A stretch of DNA of 64,000 nucleotides from Pseudophaeobacter leonis (GCF_002087335.1 NZ_MWVJ01000033.1:123563-187562), one strand, 5' to 3'; shown: positions 27,199 through 38,180, counted from the first letter of the stretch. The notes: a model not told the origin generated them from the sequence alone. Numbers and translations are program-made.

Positions 27199-29472
27199 AT
27201 GTCTGACACCCCCTCCCTGCGCGACGCGGCGCTGCACTATCACGAGTTCCCCCGCCCTGGAAAACTGGAGATCCCCGCCACCAAGCCAATGGCCAATGGC
27301 CGCGATCTGGCGCGCGCCTACTCTCCTGGCGTGGCAGAGGCCTGTCTGGAAATCAAAGCGGACCCTGCCAATGCGGCGCGCTATACGGCGCGGGGCAATC
27401 TGGTGGCCGTGGTCACCAATGGCTCGGCAGTGCTGGGGTTGGGCAATATCGGTGCGCTGGCCTCAAAACCGGTGATGGAGGGCAAGGCGGTTCTGTTCAA
27501 GAACTTTGCCGGCATTGATTGCTTTGACATTGAGGTGGATGAGAGCGACCCCGAAAAGCTGGCCGATATCGTCTGCGCTCTTGAGCCCAGTTTTGGCGCC
27601 ATCAACCTCGAAGACATCAAGGCGCCGGATTGCTTTATCGTAGAAAAAATCTGCCGCGAGCGGATGAATATCCCGGTGTTCCATGACGATCAGCACGGCA
27701 CCGCGATTGTTGTCGGCGCTGCTGCCAAAAACGCGTTGCATGTGGCGGGGAAATCCTTTTAGGACATCAAGATCGTCTCGACCGGTGGCGGTGCCGCCGG
27801 GATTGCCTGCCTGAACATGCTGGTAAAACTGGGGGTTAAGCGCGAAAATATCTGGCTCTGCGATATTCACGGGCTGGTCTATGAGGGCCGCGCCGAGGAT
27901 ATGAACCCGGAAAAAGCCGCCTTTGCCCAGGCCAGCGATCTGCGTACACTGGATGACGTCATTGCCGGGGCCGATCTCTTTCTCGGCCTCTCTGGCCCCA
28001 ATGTGCTGAAATCTGAGATGGTCGCAAAGATGAGCGCACGACCCATCGTGTTTGCCCTGGCCAACCCCAACCCCGAGATCATGCCTGATGCCGCCCGCGC
28101 GGTAGCACCAGACGCGATCATTGCCACCGGCCGCAGTGATTTCCCCAATCAGGTCAACAACGTGCTGTGCTTTCCCTTCATCTTTCGCGGTGCCCTGGAT
28201 GTGGGCGCCAGCGAGATCAACGACGAGATGCAGATTGCCTGTGTCGAAGGCATCGCAGAGCTGGCGCGGGCAACCACCTCGGCTGAAGCCGCCGCCGCCT
28301 ATAAGGGCGAGCAGCTGACCTTTGGTGCCGACTATCTGATCCCAAAACCTTTTGATCCGCGTCTGGTGGCGGTGGTGTCTTCGGCTGTGGCCGAGGCCGC
28401 AATGAAAAGCGGCGTTGCCGCCCGCCCGATTGAGGATCTTGCCGCCTATCGCCAGAAGCTGAACCAGACCGTGTTCAAATCCGCCCTTCTGATGCGCCCC
28501 GTCTTTGAGGCCGCGCGCGCTGCCTCGCGCCGCATCGTGTTTTCTGAAGGCGAGGACGAGCGCGTGCTGCGCGCGGCACAAGAAGTGCTGGAGGAGACCA
28601 CGGAGACGCCGATCCTGATTGGCCGCCCTGAAGTCATTGAGGCACGCTGTGAAAAGCTGGGCCTGCGCATCCGTCCCGACCGGGATTTTCAAATCGTGAA
28701 CCCGGAAAACGATCCGCGCTATTATGACTACTGGAACAGCTACCACCAGCTGATGCAGCGTCAGGGGGTCACACCGGATCTGGCCAAGGCGATCATGCGC
28801 ACCAATACCACCGCGATTGGCGCCATCATGGTGCATCACGATGAGGCAGACAGCCTGATCTGTGGCACCTTTGGCGAATACCGCTGGCATCTGAACTATG
28901 TAAATCAGGTCCTTGGCGGTAACGGCTTTGCGCCACATGGGGCGCAGTCGATGATGATCCTTGAGGACGGCCCGCTGTTTATTGCCGACACTCAGGTGCG
29001 CATTGAGCCGTCGCCAGAACAGATTGCACAGACCGTCATGGGCGCAGCGCGCCATGTGCGCCGTTTTGGTCTGGAGCCACAGATCGCCCTGTGCTCGCAG
29101 TCGCAGTTTGGCAATATCGTCGGTGATGCCGGCGCCCGCCTGCGCGCCGCGATCGAGATTCTGGACGCGAAAAAATGTGATTTCACCTATGAGGGCGAGA
29201 TGAATATCGACACGGCGCTGGATGCGGACCTGCGGGAGCGGATCTTCCCCAATTCCCGGCTTGAAGGCGCTGCCAATGTGCTGGTCTTTGCCCATGCCGA
29301 TGCGGCCTCTGGCGTGCGCAATATCCTCAAGATGCGCTCGGACGGTCTGGAAGTTGGGCCAATCCTGATGGGCATGGGCAATCGCGCCCATATTGTCAGC
29401 CCGTCGATTACCGCACGTGGCTTGCTGAACATGGCCGCCATCGCAGGCACCCCTGTGGCGCAATACGGCTAG
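27199..29472 (+). pseudogene. maeB: NADP-dependent malic enzyme with phosphotransacetylase-like domain, in-frame TAG
   Basis: This 757-codon gene encodes the large MaeB-type malic enzyme, which converts malate to pyruvate, CO2 and NADPH. The N-terminal catalytic half has [48 protein letters not shown] and [15 protein letters not shown] at 27760-27762 follows VAGKSF where Glu is expected (SFEDIKIVSTGGGAAG), a possible G to T change. Beyond it come the NAD(P) glycine loop STGGGAAGIACL and, from about residue 430, a phosphotransacetylase-like domain known to regulate these enzymes by acetyl-CoA. It is a single gene with its own promoter and ends in TAG. Confidence 0.93.
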
Positions 29473-29529
29473 GCGCCGTCACGATCGGCACAAGACCGGC
29501 GCAAGACCGGCAAAGTAAAGGATGCCCCC

Positions 29530-29919
29530 ATGGAGGTTTTCACCGGTGGCTGCGCCTGCGGCAGGGTCAGAATAAAGGCCGTCGGGCGCCCCGACCGGGT
29601 CGGGATATGTCATTGTCTCGACTGCCGAAAACACCATGGGGCACTGTTCTATGCGGCTGCCGTCTTTCCGCAGGCAGCTGTCACGGTTGCGGGCGAGATC
29701 CGCGACTATGCCGGGCGCTGCTTTTGCCCCAACTGTGGCGCGCCGGTTTTTGCCCGCAGCGGCGACGAGGTCGAGGTGCATCTTGGCACGCTGGATACAC
29801 CGGATGTCCTGCCCCCCAGCTACGAGGGCTGGACATGCCGCCGTGAGGCCTGGCTGCCAGCCTTTCCCGACATGGTGCAATTTGAACGCGGCCGCGATGA
29901 CGAGAGTGCCGGGGGATGA
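29530..29919 (+). CDS. GFA family protein (glutathione-dependent formaldehyde-activating enzyme-like)
   Basis: A 129-residue zinc-binding GFA-fold protein. Cysteine pairs typical of the family are visible: CACGRVRI, CHCLDCRKHHGALFY and CFCPNCGAPVF. The prototype catalyses S-hydroxymethylglutathione formation, but most small members have no proven activity. It starts 57 bases after maeB on the same strand and is probably read through with it. The following gene is convergent. Confidence 0.9.
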   Translation: MEVFTGGCACGRVRIKAVGRPDRVGICHCLDCRKHHGALFYAAAVFPQAAVTVAGEIRDYAGRCFCPNCGAPVFARSGDEVEVHLGTLDTPDVLPPSYEGWTCRREAWLPAFPDMVQFERGRDDESAGG

Positions 29920-29975
29920 CAGGGGATGACGGGGCATGAACAGACTGTATGCCTGCCTGCCCCAACTCTGCCCAT

Positions 29976-29993
29976 CCCGAGCCCTCGGGTTTC
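29976..29993. terminator. Small hairpin between convergent genes
   Basis: CCCGA and TCGGG (29976-29980 and 29985-29989) form a 5-bp stem followed by TTT on the plus strand. It lies 57 bases after the GFA gene and just before the end of the convergent synthetase gene. It is a weak candidate terminator. Confidence 0.35.
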
Positions 29994-29996
29994 AGA

Positions 29997-31870
29997 CTAA
30001 CAAAGCCGCACCTCGGCCTCGAACAGATAGGCCGCGAGCGCCTGCTCAAGCGCGGCACCCGAGGCGTGATCTGCAGCGCCTAGTGTCACAGTCACCCGCA
30101 TGCCGCGCGCACCACCGTCGACGACAGTGATCTCTGCATCTGACAGCCCCATTTCACCCTGTACCAGCTCAGTGATCCTCAGCTTTGCCGCCTCACAACG
30201 CAGCCCCGGTTTGTAAATTTTTCCAACCGTGGTCAGGGGCACCGCGTCGATCACCTCAATGCGCTTTGGCCATGCAGGACGCTCATCAATTGTGTCTTGC
30301 GCATGCGCCTGTAGCGCCTCATGGCTCACCTTCTGCCCCGGATGCAACTGCACAAAACAAACGGGCACCTCACTGGCATAGGCATCCGGCATGCCAACGG
30401 CGGCAGCAACAGCAACGGCCGGGTGCGTGGTCGTGGCGTTCTCAATCATCGCAGGGTCGATGTTATGGCCGCTGCGAATAATCAGATCCTTGGAGCGACC
30501 CGCAATGTAAAGCCGCCCCTGGTCATCCTTATATCCCAGATCGCCAGATTTCAGCCATCCCGCCGAGAAGGTCCCCGCGTTGTGCTGCGGGTCGCGATAG
30601 CCGGGCGACAGATGCCCGCCACGGATCGCCACGACGCCAATTTCGCCGGTCTCACAGATCTCGGCCAGCGTGCCATCCGCATTTTGGCGCCGGACCTCGA
30701 CCTGGGTGTAGGGCAAGGCCCAGCCAACAGAGCCAGCGGCCCCCTCGCCGCAGGGCGGATCTATGCTGATCAGACCTGAGGCCTCTGTCATGCCAAGGAT
30801 CTCAAAGAGTGTGCAGCCCGTGACCTGCGCAAACTGTTGCGCCACAGCCGGTGGCAGCAAAGCCGCCCCCGTCAACCCGGCCCCCACGGCGCGAGGTCTT
30901 GGCCCTCCACAGGGGTCTGCAAAACGGCGCCAAGCGCGGTTGGCACCCCCGCCAGCAGAGTGGCCTTATATTGTGCGCTCAGTCGCCAAAAGCTCTCGAC
31001 CATTGCGGGATTGCGCAGACCCGCAGGCGACATGATCAGCATCTGGGCTCCGGCCAAAAACACACTTAACCCGGCGACGATTGTCCCTGCGACATGAAAC
31101 AGCGGAAAGGTTGCGGTCAAGACATCGTGGGGCCTGTAGCCGCACATGGCAGCACCGCCAAAACCCGCAACCAACGGGCTATGATGCGTATGCGCCACCA
31201 GTTTCGGCCCCCCCGTGGTACCGCCGGTGTGAAAATACGCCGCCACATCCGCACCGCTGCGCGCCGCGCCAAAGGTCAGATGGTCCTCCGGCTGCGCCAT
31301 CAGCGCAGTCGCAAAATCCACCACCCCCTCTTGCGCAGCAGTTCCGGGAGGCGAGACCCGCACCAGCACCAGATCCGGCATTTGCGCCTGCAAATGCTGC
31401 GCCTTTTCCCAGATATCCAGCTGCGGATGCGGCCCCAGCGCGACAAGGATTTTTGCACCAGAGGCTTTTAGCAACTCAGCGATGCTTTCGGGCTGCAAAA
31501 GGAAGTTGATAGGAACCGCAAAGCCCGCAGTTACTGCCCCCCACAGGGTGACATGGGTTTCGACCAATGACGGCAACATATAGGCCACTCCAGGTCCCGG
31601 GCCGGGTGCGGGGCCGGCCAGATCCGAAAACAGGTTGGCCGCGCGTCTCACCAACCCCAGCAAGGCGCTGTAGCTCACCCTGCGCGGCTGCTCGTCGGCA
31701 GCGCCCGTTATCAGCATGGTGATCGCTGTGGCGTCGGGGCGCTGCTCAGCCGCCGCCACAAACACATCAAAAATGCTGCGCTCGGGCATACGTTCCTCAA
31801 GCGACATCTCCGCCTCAAAAGCCGCAAGACCGGCCGCGTTGCGGATCGGATCATGTCCCAGATCTGCCAT
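29997..31870 (-). pseudogene. Acyl-CoA synthetase (AMP-binding), frameshifted
   Basis: Two frames give a 624-residue ANL-superfamily ligase. The first holds the N-terminal domain with the ATP loop YFHTGGTTGGPKLVAHTH and ends at VEGQDLAP; the second resumes with AVGAGLTGAALLPP and carries LFEILGMTEASG, SGDLGYKDDQGRLYIAGRSKDLII and TTVGKIYK near the C terminus. The break is near 30893, best explained by one missing base. The N-terminal lead MADLGHDPIRNAAGLAAFEAEM and the overall length resemble acyl-CoA synthetases that activate longer or unusual acids. It is a single gene, convergent with the GFA gene; the substrate is unknown. Confidence 0.88.
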
Positions 31871-32101
31871 CCCTTACCTCCCCAATGAAATTTGTCCCCT
31901 AAGCCGCAGTCTTGTCCAGACACGCGCTAAGTTCAATGCATGGCTCCCGCGTCCAGCGCCTGCAAAAACGGGAATGACCCCGCGAAAAACTGTCAGGCGG
32001 GGCTGGTGGGTGCACGGATCTGAGTATGTGACCCCACGTGATGCTGGCGCTACAAGGTCAGGCAGGTCAGCCTTAGGGGGTCACAGAGACAGGAGGCCTT
32101 C

Positions 32102-32723
32102 ATGATCACCCTACATCATCTGAACAATTCCCGTTCGCAGCGCATTCTTTGGCTTTTGGAAGAACTGGAGTTGCCCTACGCGCTTGAGACCCATCAGCGG
32201 GATGCCGTGACCAATCTGGCCCCCGCATCACTGATCGCCCGGCACCCATTGGGCAAATCCCCCATGATCGAAGACGATGGCCGCGTGATCACCGAAAGCG
32301 GTGCAATCGTTGAATATCTCTGCGCCAAACACGGGCCGCACATGGTGCCCACGCGCGAGTCCGCAGCCTATGTCAGCCATCTGGAGCTGATGCATTGTTG
32401 CGGAAGGCTCGGCGATGACACCGATCCTGCTCAACCTCTACATAAGCAAGCTGGGAGAGGCAGGCGCGCCACTGGCGCCACGCATTGCGCAGCAGCTGGA
32501 AAGCCATTTCACCTATATGGAAACTCTGCTTCGGCCATCAGGCCATTTCGTGCTGGACGAGCTGTCGGCGGCGGACATCATGCTGAGCTTTCCTGCTGAA
32601 ATAGCCGTTCTGCAGGGATATCGCGACCAATTGCCAAAGCTCGCGGCCTATGTTGACCATATTCATGCGCGACCAGCCTACCGGCGGGCGATCGAAAAAG
32701 GCGGCACCTACGCATTTGCCTAA
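32102..32723 (+). pseudogene. Glutathione S-transferase family protein, frameshifted
   Basis: Two frames join into a 206-residue GST. The first contains the thioredoxin-fold half (ITLHHLNNSRSQRILWLLEELELPY, then HPLGKSPMIEDDGRVITESGAIVEYL) with the glutathione-binding Glu-Ser pair. The second (EGSAMTPILLNLYISKLG through LDELSAADIMLSFPAE) is the helical domain. The break is near 32394-32399 (SHLELMH|YAEGSA), a one-base excess plus probably a substitution. GGAGGCCTTC precedes the start. It is single and unlike the GST at 8765 in sequence; likely detoxification. Confidence 0.88.
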
Positions 32724-32872
32724 AAGAGCGCCAGCTGATCCCGCACAGTTGGTGTATGACAGACCTGCCTAGCAGGCGCCAAAAGACACGGCAGAAAAAA
32801 GACATGCCTGAGAAAAGACATGCCTGAATACAAAACTATTTCAGCAGCAGACGGTGGTTCAACCTGCCAGAA

Positions 32873-33286
32873 TTATGCGTGATAAATTTCGAGAATTTTT
32901 GCTATTCCCGCTTCATCAAGAGGCTTTTGTATATACCCCTTAACTGAACTAAGCTTTTCCGCCAGCGCCAGGTCCTCAGGATTGCTAGAGGAGGTAAACA
33001 TCATAACAACCAAGCTGGTAGGGCCCTCTCCCAATGCGACGCGGCGCTGAAGCTCCTCAATCGTTTCAAAGCCGTTCTAACCTGGCATATTCACATCCAT
33101 CAAAACAAGAAGCGGCAAGTCTTCAATCGCACCCCGGCCCGGGCAATTAAAGAACTCTTCCAGAAAGACAACGCCGTCTCTCGCCTCTTTGACCTCGCCA
33201 AAACCTCCAGATTTCGAAAGCCTCCGTTACATTGTGAAACGGTCTGCGTCGCTGTCGTCGACGATCACGACTGGAACCTTATTCAC
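32873..33286 (-). pseudogene. Single-domain response regulator (Rcp1-like), two in-frame stop codons
   Basis: One uninterrupted minus-strand frame, too broken to appear as an ORF, encodes a receiver domain of about 137 residues. It starts with a GTG overlapping the kinase stop (VPVVIVDDSDADRF), has the phosphorylatable Asp in LVLMDVNMPG, the conserved Thr/Ser in VVMMFTSSSNPED and the Lys in VKGYIQKPLDE. TAA at 33227-33229 and TAG at 33077-33079 interrupt it; the second falls between MPG and NGFE. There is no output domain, so it would pass phosphate on or bind a partner, like Rcp1-type regulators paired with PAS or phytochrome kinases. Confidence 0.82.
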
Positions 33287-34737
33287 ATATGTTCTCCCTG
33301 TGATGGGAGCGTAAAGCAGAATGTTGTGCCTTTTGCCCCAGTGTTTTCGAGCATAATTGTTCCGCCAAGTCGTTCAACCTGTTTTTGCACCAACGCCAGT
33401 CCCAACCCATCACCGCTTCGGTCATCCAGCCGTTTGAACATTTGAAAAATCTTGGAGACGTTTTTTTCCGGAATCCCAATTCCGTTATCCGCAATCGATA
33501 TTTTAAAGCCGCCTTCGACATCTTCGCTTGTGATGCGCACAAAATGATCAGGCTTTTTCTCATCCATATAACGTATTGAATTAGATAGAATATTTTCAAC
33601 AATCACTTTCAGCGTCGGAAGTTCCGTTCCGATTGGATCCGTGTGGTTCAGCTCCAGCTGCAGCTCGATACCACTTCCTCCGCCGGTCAGATCCAGCCAT
33701 ATTTCCTGAATTACCGGTTCAAGCTGCACTGTTGTGACAGGGATTTTGTCGCGCCCTGCACGGGCAATCCTTAAAACACCCTCGACTTTTTGGGCACTCC
33801 GGCCGCTGATGTCTACCGCCTTGATCAAATTCAAGCGGACCTCTTCTATATTATTGTCGCCCAGATCCTCAATGCACAGCTTTAGGATGCCCGCAATCGT
33901 TGACAAAGGCGCCTTTAGATCGTGGCTTGCGCTATATGCAAAATGGGACAACTCAACGTTGAGTGCCTCAAGTTCCGCGCTCTTTTTTGCCACCTCTTGC
34001 GCCGCCGCAACACGTTCCGACAAATCTACAATCGTGCTCATCACCAGCTTTCCGGAAGGAGAATCAACCGGCGTCAACACAATCTCGACTGGTATACGAC
34101 GGCCATCATTGTGCCGCGCAAAAAGATCCCGCCCCAGCCCCATGGAGCGCTCAGTACGGTTGTTCATAAAACTGCCCGTATAGACAGGATGAGCGCGGCG
34201 AAACTCTTCGGGAACAAGCATCTCAACCGGGTGCCCCAGCAACTCATCTTCTTCATAGCCAAAGAGCGACGACGCCGCCCGGTTGACAAAAACAATTTCG
34301 CCCCGCTCATCAACCATGACCATCGCACTTGCCGCCGCATCCATCGCCCGGCGCATGCGCTCTTCATGTATTTTACGGTGCCGGATATCGATCGCGGCCA
34401 CCAATGCCATGGTTTCCTCGCCGTCAGTGACAGGCTCCAGGCCCAGTTCCAGCGGGATCACCTTTCCCGTTTTGGTCACCCCAAAAAGATCGCGGCCAGC
34501 CCCCATACTGCGCTTTGTTGAAACCCGGCTGTAGGCATTTCGCAACTCAGGATGGTGACCACGAATGGGCTCTGGGACCAGCGCCTCAACACTCATGCCA
34601 ATCAATTCCGCAGCGCTATACTCAAAAAGGTCCAGAAAATCGTTGTTTGCCAGCAAGATGCGACCATCCCCGGCGACAAGGAGCATCGGCACGGGGGAGA
34701 TATCAAATGCGAGCTGGTACTTTTCAATCAACGGCAT
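33283..34737 (-). CDS. PAS-PAS sensor histidine kinase
   Basis: A soluble kinase of 484 residues from MPLIEKYQLAFDISPVPM; the frame stays open 15 codons further upstream. Two closely similar PAS domains (about 5-115 and 125-240) both end in the same RSMG-x-GRDLF turn, so they arose by internal duplication. The phospho-accepting His is in FAYSASHDLKAPLS (about 272), followed by the N box VIVENILSNSIRY, DNGIGIP and the G box GDGLGLALV. No membrane segments or Cys for a flavin lock are visible. It is coupled by GTGA overlap to the broken response regulator at 32873, so the pair forms a cytosolic two-component system. Confidence 0.92.
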   Translation of the reverse strand: MPLIEKYQLAFDISPVPMLLVAGDGRILLANNDFLDLFEYSAAELIGMSVEALVPEPIRGHHPELRNAYSRVSTKRSMGAGRDLFGVTKTGKVIPLELGLEPVTDGEETMALVAAIDIRHRKIHEERMRRAMDAAASAMVMVDERGEIVFVNRAASSLFGYEEDELLGHPVEMLVPEEFRRAHPVYTGSFMNNRTERSMGLGRDLFARHNDGRRIPVEIVLTPVDSPSGKLVMSTIVDLSERVAAAQEVAKKSAELEALNVELSHFAYSASHDLKAPLSTIAGILKLCIEDLGDNNIEEVRLNLIKAVDISGRSAQKVEGVLRIARAGRDKIPVTTVQLEPVIQEIWLDLTGGGSGIELQLELNHTDPIGTELPTLKVIVENILSNSIRYMDEKKPDHFVRITSEDVEGGFKISIADNGIGIPEKNVSKIFQMFKRLDDRSGDGLGLALVQKQVERLGGTIMLENTGAKGTTFCFTLPSQGEHM

Positions 34738-35364
34738 AGCAGACAATCCCTTCCTTAGCTGGGTTTCGCAGAGGTTTACCATCTAGTCGTAAATAATTAG
34801 CTTATGCGCGTTAAGCGCACAGATTCTAAGCTCTTGCCTTATAGTCAATAGATCAGCGTCGTCGTGAGAGCGATGACGCAAACAAAGACTTTCGGGTCGC
34901 TGTATTGCCGAGTTGCCACAAATCGCCAGTCTTTGAGACCGCCAAACAGGGTCACTATGCGGCTAGGCCTTTTGTATCAACGCGTGGTAAATCCGACGGC
35001 TCTGGCCGCAAAACTTTCGCCCGGGGCTGCAGGCCGTCCTCCCCATCTCCAGAAAGGCCGCGCGGGGCATTTTTGCGCCAAGGCCGACAGGAAGGCGCGC
35101 GGCTGGCAGCTGGGGCGCCTTGGCCTACTGCGGCAAAAATGGCCGGAGCCGCAGCATCTGATCTTCGTTCAGGCAACAAAGAGGACGATTTGAAATACTG
35201 ACGAGCTGCAATGGGTGCCAAAATGAGAACCCAATGCGCCGCCTCCATACAGGACCGTGGCTATACCTCATCATTTTTGCACATACAAAACTGGCCAGGG
35301 TTGCACCCGATCAAAATCAACACACGCCTTTAAGGAGCCCGTTTTGTTCCCGGTATGGCGCGTT
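34738..35364. other. 627-base region without a supported gene
   Basis: Open frames here lack family signals, ribosome-binding sites and consistent codon use, so none is called. The region contains the kinase promoter near 34790-34860, which is AT-rich with GCGCGTTAAGCGC-type symmetry at about 34807. A short inverted pair of GCCAAGGC and GCCTTGGC lies around 35078-35125. Nothing else stands out. Confidence 0.55.
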
Positions 35365-36384
35365 TTAAAAGCCAGACAAACGATCCAAAAACCAATAGGC
35401 AGACCAGCCGCCAATGGCATAGGCCCCCACCAGGGCCACTAGGGCTCCGGGTTCAAGATGGCGTTTGATCGGCGGCCAGATCAGCGACAGGATAAAGCCC
35501 GTCACCAGCACCACGGCGACAAACATCAGCTGCCCCAGCTCGACCCCAAGGTTGAAGGACAGCAAGGCCAGCGGCACATCCGACTGGGGCAGGCCAATCT
35601 CTTGCAAAGCACCAGCAAAACCAAAGCCGTGCAGCAGGCCAAAGCTGAACGACACACTCCAGGGGTAGCGCTCTGACAGGCGGTGTTGCCCGCCTTTGCG
35701 CAGCACCAGTTCCGAGGCGACAAACATGATCGACAGCGCGATGATTGCCTCAACCGGCGGCCCCGGCAAAGAGACCCATCCCAGGGTGGCAGCTGCCATG
35801 GTGAAGGAATGGGCCAGGGTAAAAGCCGTGATGGCCCCCAGCAACCGCCAGCGATTGCTGATCAGCAACAACAGCGCAAAGACAAACAGCAAGTGATCTG
35901 CGCCCTCCAGAATATGCTCAATCCCCAGTGGGACATAGCTGCCAAGCACGTCCCAGGCACCAGGATCGCGCGCCAGGCTGACCGCTGTGTTTTCCGGCGT
36001 CATGCGGCTGGACAGCGCCTGGCCTGCGGCAACCGCGTAGCGCAGCAAGACATCGGTGCGCTGCCGCTCCAGCCCCTCAACCACAACGGTGCCGCCTGCC
36101 AGCCCGCCCGCACAGGTGGCGATCCAGCGGGCAACCCAGGCGCGGCCATCATTTAAGGCCTGAGGCCCCCGGAGCAGATCGCAGTTTTCCGGCAGGATGA
36201 CATCAATCGCCATGGGCCGGCCTTTAACATCCGGTTTGCGCCAGAAAACCCGGTAGCTCTCGGGCGTGACAGCGGTGATTTCAAGGTAGCCGGGCTCCAG
36301 CGCATGCGCCTCTGCCCTCTCGGGGGGCGCCACAAAAGCCGTCAGGATCAGAGACGCCGTCAGCAGAACAAAGCGCAGCATCAC
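35365..36384 (-). CDS. HupE/UreJ family membrane protein
   Basis: A 339-residue protein with a signal peptide (RFVLLTASLILTAFVAPPERAEA) and a periplasmic N-terminal domain. It then has a membrane domain beginning SYVPLGIEHILEGADHLLFVFALLLL, the hallmark of HupE/UreJ proteins with the HILxGxDHLLF metal-binding motif. Further helices carry ITAFTLAHSFTMA and FGLLHGFGFAG. HupE/UreJ proteins carry or store nickel or cobalt, but this long periplasmic version is common in marine bacteria without urease or hydrogenase. It overlaps the isomerase stop by four bases, so the two are coupled. Confidence 0.9.
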   Translation of the reverse strand: MMLRFVLLTASLILTAFVAPPERAEAHALEPGYLEITAVTPESYRVFWRKPDVKGRPMAIDVILPENCDLLRGPQALNDGRAWVARWIATCAGGLAGGTVVVEGLERQRTDVLLRYAVAAGQALSSRMTPENTAVSLARDPGAWDVLGSYVPLGIEHILEGADHLLFVFALLLLISNRWRLLGAITAFTLAHSFTMAAATLGWVSLPGPPVEAIIALSIMFVASELVLRKGGQHRLSERYPWSVSFSFGLLHGFGFAGALQEIGLPQSDVPLALLSFNLGVELGQLMFVAVVLVTGFILSLIWPPIKRHLEPGALVALVGAYAIGGWSAYWFLDRLSGF

Positions 36385-37232
36385 CGGATGACCTCTTTCA
36401 GTTCGGCCTCGCTGGGCAAATCCACCACATAGGCCGCCTGCATCTGATCAAACAGCTTTGCTGCCAGCGCGCTTGCGCTGGCATCGCGCAGATCTTTTTC
36501 CACCCGACTGCGGATCTCGTCCAGCTTTGGCACCAAACCGGGGCGTTTTTCAGTAACCCGAACCACATGCACGCCAAAGCCCGAGATTACCGGCCCCTGC
36601 CAGGTATTCACCTCCAGCGCATCCAGGATGTCATAAAACCCACGCCCAAAGGCACCGTCAACCGATTGCGCAGGAGCAAGCGGCAGGCTGGGCGACAGCA
36701 TGGTCAATGCCCCCATCCTGCCCGGATCCCGCCCCTGCCGCAGCGCGGCAAGCGCGGCCGCAACATCCACTTGAGCTTTGACCTCTCCCAGGTGAACCTG
36801 TTCAAAAGCCAACAGGGGCGAGCTGGCATAATCCTGCTGGTTTTCCTCACAAAAAGCCACAACAGCCGCATCATCAAATTGCTGTGCACCGGCTGCAGAT
36901 TCTGTCAAAAACGTCATCTTTTGCACCAAACGGCGGCGGATCGCAGCATCGCCCTGATCCATCGACAGCTCTAGTGCTTCTTTCACCAAAACATCTTCTC
37001 GCACGAAGGTCTCGATAAGAGTTTGCATTTCCTCATAGTCAGGTTGGCGCCGCCAGGATTGTTTAAACTGCGCTGCCAGACGCTCTGCGTCCTGAACGGT
37101 TACAACAACGCGCTTTTGCGCCACCTCGACCTCCTCGGGGTCAGCCACGGCCGCGTAATAGGCAAAAACCACCAGCCCAAGCGCAAGAAAATGGAGCAGC
37201 GGCTCACGCAGGGCGCGTTGGAAGAAAGTCAA
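36381..37232 (-). CDS. Membrane-anchored parvulin-type peptidyl-prolyl isomerase
   Basis: A 283-residue protein with one N-terminal membrane anchor (PLLHFLALGLVVFAYYAAVADP) followed by a SurA/PrsA-like chaperone segment (VREDVLVKEALELSMDQGDAAIRRRLVQKM). The C-terminal parvulin-like domain runs from LAFEQVHLG to GVHVVRVTEKRPG. It probably helps fold periplasmic or outer-membrane proteins, perhaps the products of this cluster. The same trio of DUF3604 protein, parvulin isomerase and HupE recurs in marine bacteria as far as I recall, suggesting a joint function. Its stop overlaps the start of the HupE gene. Confidence 0.88.
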   Translation of the reverse strand: MTFFQRALREPLLHFLALGLVVFAYYAAVADPEEVEVAQKRVVVTVQDAERLAAQFKQSWRRQPDYEEMQTLIETFVREDVLVKEALELSMDQGDAAIRRRLVQKMTFLTESAAGAQQFDDAAVVAFCEENQQDYASSPLLAFEQVHLGEVKAQVDVAAALAALRQGRDPGRMGALTMLSPSLPLAPAQSVDGAFGRGFYDILDALEVNTWQGPVISGFGVHVVRVTEKRPGLVPKLDEIRSRVEKDLRDASASALAAKLFDQMQAAYVVDLPSEAELKEVIR

Positions 37233-37384
37233 ATGAGTGCTCCTTTTGAGCTGTGTTTGGGCTGGAATGGTGTTTTTGGCTGCAAAGTGGCTGAGCAGTC
37301 AAAGATGGCGAAATCGAAAACCTCCTATTCAATGCAAGGACAAAGCGATCATTTGAGGCGTTCCAATTGTGCCCACTTTGGATG

Positions 37385-38180
37385 CTGATGCCGTTCCTGA
37401 AACTATAGTTAAATCCGGCAACGGCTGACAACCGATCAAGGTTTGTTACGTCGGCCTCTTAGCGCACATCAAGGCTGTCACCATCAAGAAAGGCATTATT
37501 CAGGCGCGTTGTGCCGTGACCCCTTTGTTTAAAGTAGAGATAGCTTGCGCCAATGCAGGGCGAAAACACCCGCCCCCTGCCGGTGCTCCAGCGTCGCCCC
37601 AATCGCACACCGGCGGTGTAAGAGCGGATCACGGTTTCTGATCGGCTGCCGACTGAGGCCGTTCCGGAGAGAGCACCAGACTGCCAATAATTGCGCCACC
37701 CATGGGTGGCAATAATACCCATTGTCAAAACTTTGGTATCGACCTCGGCGGCAAAATTACCCTCAACCAGGCCGCAGGGATTGGTCGGGCGACCAATCGG
37801 CGATGGCAGAAATTTCTCCACATTGACCGACACGGTCAGTGGCACGGAGCCGACAGCTCTGCCGAAGCTGCCAAAACATTCACGTTCGGCAGCCCCCATA
37901 AGGCTAAGCCCAAAAGGCTGCGGCAACGCATACCCCCGGTCGATGGCGTTCTGGGCAAAAAACGGCAGTTTTCGGGTGTAGACCACCTGTTCGGGCGGCG
38001 GTGTCCGGCTTTCCGGTGAGCGCAGCTCCAGCACGGCCGACCAGGGCACCATGAATTGCAAAACCGGCAATATGCCGATGTATGGCTCTGCTTGCTTGTC
38101 CTTTTCACTGCTCCGCTCGTTCTTCACTGCTCCGCTGGTTCGAGTCAGCGGCAAAGGCACCCTGCCAGGCATTGTTGATC
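37385..38180 (-). pseudogene. Outer-membrane beta-barrel-like fragment fused to the DUF1254 remnant
   Basis: One minus-strand frame continues from the DUF1254 remnant into about 240 residues of different character, rich in Gly and aromatic residues with alternating strands (SYTAGVRLGRRWSTG, CIGASYLYFKQRGHG). It hits TAA at 37459 right after DGDSLDVR, yet the same frame goes on with EADVTNLDRLSAVAGFNYSF and ends a plausible final strand FVLALNRRF, a typical barrel C terminus. So a second stop lesion or a true early end is present. No membrane-protein family is recognised with confidence. The end of the gene is set after NRRF because the rest looks non-coding. Confidence 0.5.
38104..38141. repeat. 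19-bp tandem direct repeat at the fusion junction
   Basis: Two adjacent copies of TTCACTGCTCCGCTSGTTC (38104-38122 and 38123-38141) differ at one base. They lie about 40 bases downstream (minus strand) of the point where DUF1254 similarity stops in frame, so they may mark a recombination or slippage junction. Confidence 0.8.

Noticed and set aside
27463..29463. 666-codon minus-strand frame opposite maeB
   Set aside because: Shadow frame; maeB is clearly the coding strand despite its internal TAG.
34864..35201. Small open frames in the 34.7-35.4 kb gap
   Set aside because: No ribosome-binding site, no family signal and overlapping frames of equal quality.
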